The notes under the pieces are model-generated. The model was given only the letters and a program-made list of their open reading frames with translations. It was not told where the DNA came from and ran no database searches. From Elusimicrobiota bacterium (GTDB lineage Bacteria > Elusimicrobiota > Elusimicrobia > UBA1565 > JACRDR01): 13,686 bases of DNA. The stretch covers positions 1-13,686 of the forward strand of contig JACQPI010000160.1 of assembly GCA_016207585.1 (NCBI GenBank). Reading direction: 5' to 3'. The position numbers and the translations under genes were made by a program. How positions within the stretch are numbered: position 1 is the first letter of the stretch; every line of letters begins with the position of its first letter. Below are positions 6,873-11,933 of the stretch, in pieces.

Positions 6873-7980
6873 CGCCCCCGCATACCGACTATGGCCGGCC
6901 ATAGTTCGCAATCTTCCATCGAAGACATTATTCCCGCGAGCCTCGGCATGTCCGCTGCTTGCAGTATTGATTTTCGGGGGATTTCTGCTCCACGCCCCGC
7001 GCGCCCACGCGCAGAACGGCGCTGCGACCGTCATCAAGTTCGCCACCCTGGCCCCTGAAGGCTCCGCCTGGATGAAGGCGATGGCCGGCTTCAACGAGGA
7101 GTTGCGGGAGAAAACCGGAGGGAAGGTACGTTTCAAGTTTTATCCGGGCGGGGTCTCCGGGGACGAGAAGGACGTGGTGCGCAAGATACGGCTGGGGCAG
7201 CTGCAGGCCGCGGGGCTCACAGGCGTCGGCCTGGGCGAGATCGCGCCGGAGCTGCGCATCCTCGACGCCCCCTTCCTGTTTCGCGACGAGACGGAAGCCG
7301 ACGCCGCGCTCAAGGCGTACGGCGGCGAGCTCTCGGCGATATTGGAATCCAGGGGTTTGGCGCTCCTCGGCTGGACCGAGGTCGGCTTCGTTTACCTCTT
7401 CACCAACACGCCGGTCCGGGCGCCCGCCGATCTTCGCGACGTCAAGATGTGGGTCTGGGAAGGCGATCCCATCGCACAGGCCGCCTTCTCGGCCTTCGGC
7501 GTGCATCCCATCCCGCTGTCGATCACCGACGTCATGACCTCGCTGCAGACCGGGCTCATCAACGGCGTCTACAGCTCCCCGATGGCCGCGATCGCGCTGC
7601 AATGGTTCACGAAGACCAAGCACGTCAGCTCCGTCGCCCTGGCCTACGCGGCGGGCGCCGTCGTCGTCTCCAAGAAAACGACGGAGAAGCTCTCCGCGCA
7701 AGAGCGAAAAATTCTGATGGAGCTCGGCCGGCGGCATATGGCCCGCCTGACGGAGCTCGGCCGGCGGGAAAACCGCCAAGCCCTGGCGACGCTCCGGAAA
7801 GAGGGCTTGACGCAAACCGAGCCGCCGACCGCCGAGGAGCTCAAGGCCTACGAGGCGATCGGCGCCAAGGCGCGGCGCTCGCTGGCGGGAAGGCTGTACT
7901 CCGAAAAGCTTCTGGACCGTGTTGAAAGATTCCTGGCGCAATCGCGCCAAAAGGCCTCCGGCGGCAAGAAACAAAAATAG
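6859..7980 (+). CDS. dctP: TRAP transporter substrate-binding protein, DctP/TatP type
   Basis: This periplasmic solute receptor hands its ligand to the DctQM membrane pair. The signal peptide ends with APRAHA before QNGAATVIKFATLAPEGSAW, the usual mature DctP start; the rest follows the DctP fold (GGKVRFKFYPGGVSGDEKDVVRKI, LRILDAPFLFRD, then SITDVMTSLQTGLINGVYSSP). In most DctP proteins the segment after PADL reads K-x-R-V and its Arg binds a ligand carboxylate; here it reads KMWVW, with W198 at that position. A hydrophobic or non-carboxylate ligand is therefore possible (inference). The only in-frame ATG/GTG giving a full signal peptide is ATG 6859, inside the tatT end, with a weak GGA upstream. 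The first about 35 codons use AT-rich, rare codons unlike their neighbours and contain an 18-bp palindrome, so the exact start is uncertain. Confidence 0.9.
   Translation: MIYSNAPAYRLWPAIVRNLPSKTLFPRASACPLLAVLIFGGFLLHAPRAHAQNGAATVIKFATLAPEGSAWMKAMAGFNEELREKTGGKVRFKFYPGGVSGDEKDVVRKIRLGQLQAAGLTGVGLGEIAPELRILDAPFLFRDETEADAALKAYGGELSAILESRGLALLGWTEVGFVYLFTNTPVRAPADLRDVKMWVWEGDPIAQAAFSAFGVHPIPLSITDVMTSLQTGLINGVYSSPMAAIALQWFTKTKHVSSVALAYAAGAVVVSKKTTEKLSAQERKILMELGRRHMARLTELGRRENRQALATLRKEGLTQTEPPTAEELKAYEAIGAKARRSLAGRLYSEKLLDRVERFLAQSRQKASGGKKQK
6888..6905. repeat. Perfect 18-bp palindrome at the tatT/dctP junction
   Basis: The two strands read identically over 18 bases (ACTATGGCC followed by its exact complement GGCCATAGT), centred between 6896 and 6897, with no spacer. 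It lies just after the tatT stop, within the predicted long signal-peptide region of dctP. It could be an operator, an mRNA hairpin affecting dctP translation, or chance; the flanking bases do not extend it. Confidence 0.6.
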
Positions 7981-7991
7981 GCGCGGCGCGT

Positions 7992-8534
7992 ATGAATCGG
8001 ATCAAGGGCCTTGAAAGTCGGCTGATCCGCGCCGAGTCCGCCCTGCTCGCCGCGCTCGTGGCTTTCATGGTGCTGCTGGCCTTCCTGCAGGTCGTCCTGC
8101 GGGCCTTTTTCTCGGCCGGCATCCTATGGGCCGACACTCTCCTGCGCCATTTGGTGCTGTGGCTCGGATTTTTGGGCGCCGGCCTGGCCGCCGGCTCGGA
8201 CCGTCAGTTCGCGCTGGATATCGCGGCCCGCCTCAGCGCGGGACGTCTTAAAGCGTCCCTCCAACTCGGCTGCGCCCTATTCGCGGCGGGCGTCTCGACG
8301 GCGCTGGCGCGATCCTCCCTCACGTTCTTCCGGGAGGAATACCGCCATGCGGGCGCGCTCTTCGCGGCCGGGGACCTCAACGTTCCGGCTTGGCCCTTCC
8401 AAATCATCCTGCCGGGGGGGTTCGCCCTTCTCGCGATCCATTACGCGCTCAAGGCGGCTCTCGCGGCCCATGACCTCCTGAAGCCGCCGCCCGGCCCGCC
8501 CGGCCCCGCGCTCCAAGGCCGGCGCCCTCTATGA
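7992..8534 (+). CDS. dctQ: TRAP transporter small membrane subunit DctQ
   Basis: This 180-residue inner-membrane protein is the small subunit of the TRAP permease. It has four hydrophobic segments, at about residues 16-40, 50-68, 85-105 and 133-155, as expected for DctQ. The hallmark WADTLLRHLVLWLGFLGA (W46 to A63) contains the conserved Trp-x-Asp and the Arg/Trp pattern that starts the second helix. The C-terminus is a Pro-rich cytoplasmic tail. It starts 11 bp after dctP, with no strong Shine-Dalgarno sequence, and its stop overlaps the dctM start by 4 bp (ATGA), so the two subunits are translationally coupled. Separate Q and M genes (not a fused DctQM) are kept here. Confidence 0.9.
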   Translation: MNRIKGLESRLIRAESALLAALVAFMVLLAFLQVVLRAFFSAGILWADTLLRHLVLWLGFLGAGLAAGSDRQFALDIAARLSAGRLKASLQLGCALFAAGVSTALARSSLTFFREEYRHAGALFAAGDLNVPAWPFQIILPGGFALLAIHYALKAALAAHDLLKPPPGPPGPALQGRRPL

Positions 8535-9790
8535 GCGGCCTCGCGATAGGCTTGATCTTGATCGGCTTGGCGGCGGCTGGGGCGCCCGTGTTCAGCCTGA
8601 TCGGCGCCCTGGCGCTGTACCTCTTTCAGGGATCGGGCATCGACTCGGCCGCGATCATCGTGGAACTATTCCGCCTTGCCACGCTACCAGCGCTAATCGC
8701 GATTCCTCTATTCACCTTCGCGGGCTACGTCCTGGCCGAGTCCAAGGCCCCGGAGCGCCTTGTCGCGCTCGCCGAGGCCTTGTTCGGCTGGCTGCCGGGC
8801 GGCATGGCGATCGCGGGGCTGTCCACGTGCGCGCTGTTCACCGCCTTCACCGGCGCCTCCGGGGTGACGATCATCGCGCTGGGGGGGCTCCTCTACCCCA
8901 TGCTGCGCCGCCAGGGCTATCCCGAGAAATTTTCCCTGGGGCTCCTGACCACGACCGGCTCGCTGGGGCTTTTGTTCCCGCCCAGCCTGCCCATCATCCT
9001 TTATGGGCTGGTAGCGAAGATTTCCATTGATAAGCTCTTCGCCGCTTCCGCCGTGCCCGGGCTGCTCCTTCTGGCGGTCCTGTCCCTTTACAGCCTGTGG
9101 GCCGGCCGGCGCGCCAAAGTCGCGCGGACGCGGTTTTCCTGGCCGGCGCTCGCCCGCGCGGCTCGCGCCGCCTGCTGGGAGATCCCGCTCCCTTTCGTCG
9201 TCATCGGTGGCATCTACGGCGGTCATTTCACCGCCACGGAGGCGGCGGCGGTCATGGCCATGGTCGCCCTGGTCGTGGAAACGCTGGTGTACCAAGACAT
9301 CCGCTGGAGAGACTTTCCCGGCATCGTCGCGCGCAGCATGACCCTCGTGGGCGCGATTTTGATCGTGCTCGGCGCCGCGCTGGGCCTGACCAACTACCTC
9401 ATCGACGCGGAGATCCCGGGCCGTCTGTTCTCCGTGATCCGCCACGTCGCTCCCTCCAGGACGGCGTTTCTGCTCCTTCTCAACGCCTTTCTCCTGGTCG
9501 TCAACATGGTCGAGATATTCTCGGCGATCATCATCGTCGTGCCCATCATCGTGCCGGTCGCGCTGCAGTACGGCATCGACCCGATCCACCTTGGAGTCAT
9601 CTTCCTGCTCAACCTCGAGATCGGCTATATGACCCCGCCTCTCGGGCTCAATCTCTTCCTCTCCTCCAGCCGCTTCGACGCGCCCCTGACCAAGCTCTAC
9701 GGCGCGACCCTGCCCTTCTGGCTGCTCCTCCTGGCCGTGCTGGCCGTCGTCACCTACGTGCCGGCGTTGAGCCTGTTCCTGGTCCGTTGA
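8531..9790 (+). CDS. dctM: TRAP transporter large membrane subunit DctM
   Basis: This 419-residue, roughly 12-helix inner-membrane protein is the transport subunit and, by family knowledge, uses an ion gradient (usually sodium) to move the ligand. Family blocks are visible: ALIAIPLFTFAGYVLA, GGMAIAGLSTCALFTAFTGASGVT, RQGYPEKFSLGLLTTTGSLG, the P150-PSLP motif with IILYG after it, GGHFTATEAAAV, and near the end IDPIHLGVIFLLNLEIGYMTPPLGLNLFL. The PP-S-x-P and TPPLGLN motifs mark the two inverted-repeat ion/substrate sites. It overlaps dctQ by 4 bp and closes the TRAP operon. A 47-bp gap with its own promoter-like site separates it from the next gene. Confidence 0.95.
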   Translation: MSGLAIGLILIGLAAAGAPVFSLIGALALYLFQGSGIDSAAIIVELFRLATLPALIAIPLFTFAGYVLAESKAPERLVALAEALFGWLPGGMAIAGLSTCALFTAFTGASGVTIIALGGLLYPMLRRQGYPEKFSLGLLTTTGSLGLLFPPSLPIILYGLVAKISIDKLFAASAVPGLLLLAVLSLYSLWAGRRAKVARTRFSWPALARAARAACWEIPLPFVVIGGIYGGHFTATEAAAVMAMVALVVETLVYQDIRWRDFPGIVARSMTLVGAILIVLGAALGLTNYLIDAEIPGRLFSVIRHVAPSRTAFLLLLNAFLLVVNMVEIFSAIIIVVPIIVPVALQYGIDPIHLGVIFLLNLEIGYMTPPLGLNLFLSSSRFDAPLTKLYGATLPFWLLLLAVLAVVTYVPALSLFLVR

Positions 9791-9805
9791 ACTGAGCCGC
9801 GCCGC

Positions 9806-9837
9806 GGCCGGGTGTAAAAATAATATACAATCCGGCC
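9806..9837. promoter_or_regulatory. Candidate promoter flanked by an inverted repeat, upstream of the LOG gene
   Basis: In the gap between dctM and the LOG gene, an AT-rich core contains TACAAT (9826-9831), one mismatch from TATAAT. It sits 6 nt before the ATG at 9838, with no Shine-Dalgarno sequence, so a leaderless start is plausible. The core is enclosed by GGCCGG (9806-9811) and its exact complement CCGGCC (9832-9837) with a 20-nt spacer. The repeat arms could be an operator or a hairpin; no poly-T run follows, so it is not a standard terminator. No -35 hexamer was recognised. Confidence 0.4.
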
Positions 9838-10704
9838 ATGGCGAACTCGGAGCTCTCCCCGACAGACCGGGAGTCGCTTCTACGGAAAATTCGGGACTCT
9901 CACTCGTTTCTCAGGGCCTACGAAGACGAATCTTTCCTGCGGCGCGAAGAGCTCCGCCCGGTGCGCCTGCAGCTCGAGCTCCAGAAGCCCGAGATGGTCC
10001 TCGAGGAGCATAATATCCGCTCCACCATCGTGGTCTTCGGCAGCGCCCGGATCACCCCTCCCGAGGCGGCGCAGGAGCGGGTCCGGTTCCTGCAAAAGGA
10101 GCTCGCCCATCGCCCCCATGACAAGGCGCTGCGCCAGAAGCTCAACGCGGCCGGGCGCCTGAAGGCCCGCTCGCACTACTACGCAGAGGCCCAAAAGTTC
10201 GCCAAGCTCGTGACGCAGGCGTCCCAAAAGGACTCCAAGCGCGATTACGTGATCGTGACCGGCGGAGGGCCCGGCATCATGGAGGCGGCCAACCGCGGCG
10301 CCTTCGACGCCGGGGGGGAAAGCGTCGGCCTCAATATCACCCTCCCGCACGAGCAGGACCCCAATCCTTACGTGACGCCGGAACTCTGCTTCAAGTTTCA
10401 TTACTTCGCGATCCGCAAGATGCACTTCCTCCTGCGCTGCAAGGCCCTCGTCGCCTTTCCGGGAGGCTTCGGGACCTTGGACGAGCTCTTCGAGACCCTC
10501 ACGCTGATGCAGACGAAAAAGGTCCGGCCCTTCCCGATCCTGCTGTTTGGAAAGGAGTTCTGGCGCCGCGTCATCAACTTCAACTACCTGCGCGACCAGG
10601 GCCTCGTCGCCTCCGAGGACCTGCGCCTCTTCCAGTACGTCGAGAAGGCCGAGGACGCCTGGGACATGATCGGGGAGCATTGGCGCAAGAACGGCCGCCC
10701 GTGA
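9838..10704 (+). CDS. LOG-family (TIGR00730) nucleotide 5'-monophosphate phosphoribohydrolase-like protein
   Basis: This 288-residue cytosolic protein has a Rossmann-like core with both hallmarks of the LOG/YgdH family: GGGPGIMEAANRGA starting at residue 142 and PGGFGTLDELFE starting at residue 208. Members split the N-glycosidic bond of nucleoside monophosphates, as in cytokinin-riboside monophosphate activation or nucleotide salvage; the substrate here is unknown. FGSARI near residue 63 begins the first Rossmann strand. The N-terminal extension of about 55 residues and the Lys/Arg-rich insert around residues 80-125 make it longer than minimal LOG proteins (about 190 residues) and resemble the longer bacterial subfamily. 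The ATG has only a promoter-like sequence upstream. Its stop overlaps the possible GTG start of the next gene (GTGA). Confidence 0.88.
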   Translation: MANSELSPTDRESLLRKIRDSHSFLRAYEDESFLRREELRPVRLQLELQKPEMVLEEHNIRSTIVVFGSARITPPEAAQERVRFLQKELAHRPHDKALRQKLNAAGRLKARSHYYAEAQKFAKLVTQASQKDSKRDYVIVTGGGPGIMEAANRGAFDAGGESVGLNITLPHEQDPNPYVTPELCFKFHYFAIRKMHFLLRCKALVAFPGGFGTLDELFETLTLMQTKKVRPFPILLFGKEFWRRVINFNYLRDQGLVASEDLRLFQYVEKAEDAWDMIGEHWRKNGRP

Positions 10705-11933
10705 CGCCGCCTGTCGCGCGCCGTGCCGCAAACCGCCGCATGCGCCTGCTCCGCGACGCCTGCTGGCTCGCGGCGACTTTGTTCCTGCCCTTGCCGCATG
10801 CCCGCGCCCTCAGTCCGGCGACCGAAGCGACGATCCGGGAAGCCCTGCCGCCGCTCTACGATCTGGAATACGCCCAGGCCCGCGGGAGGGTGCGCCGCTT
10901 GATCGAGGCCGAGCCGGAAAACCCCTACGGCACTCTCTTCGAAGCGGGCGCCCTCTGGTGGCAGGCCGACAATGAATTCGAGATATTCAAGGACAGCCCC
11001 GCCCTGGAATCCCTGTTCGAGGAGGATGTCCGGCTCACCCTGGAGAGGGGACAGGCTCTCCTAGATTCCTCATCGAGCGACACCGCGAAGGCGCAAGCCC
11101 TGTTCGCCATGGGGATAGCGCTCGGCCTGAGAGGGCAGTGGCATCTGCTCAACGACCGCTGGCTGCGCGCCTACTTCGACGGCCGCAAGGCGGTCAAGCA
11201 CCTCGATAATTGCCTGAGGCACGATCCCGAGTTCTATGACGCCTACCTCGGCCTCGGCCTTTTCGATTACCAGGCGGATCGCCTGCCGGCCGTCCTGCGG
11301 CTGCCGGCCCTGCTGCTGGTGAGCGGCGATGCGCGACGGGGACTGGAACGGATGCAATTGGCCATGGAAAAGGGACGCTACGCCTCGGCCCAAGCCGCCC
11401 AATATTTGACGACGATCTACCTGCGAGACGAGAAGGATCCTCAAAAAGCCCTGGAGATCCTGCGCGCCCTGAGGGGCAAATTTCCCCAAAGCCCCTATCT
11501 CCAGTATCTCGAGGCGATCGCGACCCACCGGCTGGGGCGCTTCGACGAATCCTATCCCCTGATTCGCAATCTCATCGACAAACTCGCCCAGGACCCGCAA
11601 CTCCTGCGGCGAAAGCTCCTGACGATGGTGTGCGGACTATGGGACGGGGACTGCCTCGCGCCGGGACAGCCAGAAGCCGCGCAACTCTGGCTGACCCGCG
11701 CCCTGGAGAGGGAAGGCCAAGGCGCGTCCGACCGCCGGACCCTGCTGCGCCTCATGCGCGCGGCGACCTACGACATGACTGGGCGGCGGGAAGAGGCGGT
11801 CCGGGAATACGAGGCCGTCCTCGCCTCCCCGGAATTTCTCAACGTCCAGGAGCTGGCCAAGCGCTGTCTCGCATCCGCGTGCGATCGCGAGGAATCCCTG
11901 CGGCAGCTCAAATCGATGGCCTTGACGCCGTAA
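10701..11933 (+). CDS. Exported tetratricopeptide-repeat protein
   Basis: This protein of about 410 residues is built of helical TPR-like repeats, such as ALEILRALRGKFPQSPYLQYLEAIA, RRLIEAEPENPYGTLFEAGALW and EEAVREYEAVLASPEFLNVQE. The central segment DAYLGLGLFDYQADRLP and the following helices resemble the IML2-like TPR family, a weak match made by eye. A hydrophobic segment (LLRDACWLAATLFLPLPHARA) looks like a signal peptide with cleavage after ARA. I use the GTG at 10701, which overlaps the LOG stop by 4 bp; the ATG at 10740 gives a more ordinary signal-peptide length and is almost as likely. Its function is unknown; it probably acts in protein-protein contacts outside the cytoplasm. Its 3' end overlaps the convergent peptidase gene by 26 bp. 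Confidence 0.75.
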   Translation: MTPPVARRAANRRMRLLRDACWLAATLFLPLPHARALSPATEATIREALPPLYDLEYAQARGRVRRLIEAEPENPYGTLFEAGALWWQADNEFEIFKDSPALESLFEEDVRLTLERGQALLDSSSSDTAKAQALFAMGIALGLRGQWHLLNDRWLRAYFDGRKAVKHLDNCLRHDPEFYDAYLGLGLFDYQADRLPAVLRLPALLLVSGDARRGLERMQLAMEKGRYASAQAAQYLTTIYLRDEKDPQKALEILRALRGKFPQSPYLQYLEAIATHRLGRFDESYPLIRNLIDKLAQDPQLLRRKLLTMVCGLWDGDCLAPGQPEAAQLWLTRALEREGQGASDRRTLLRLMRAATYDMTGRREEAVREYEAVLASPEFLNVQELAKRCLASACDREESLRQLKSMALTP

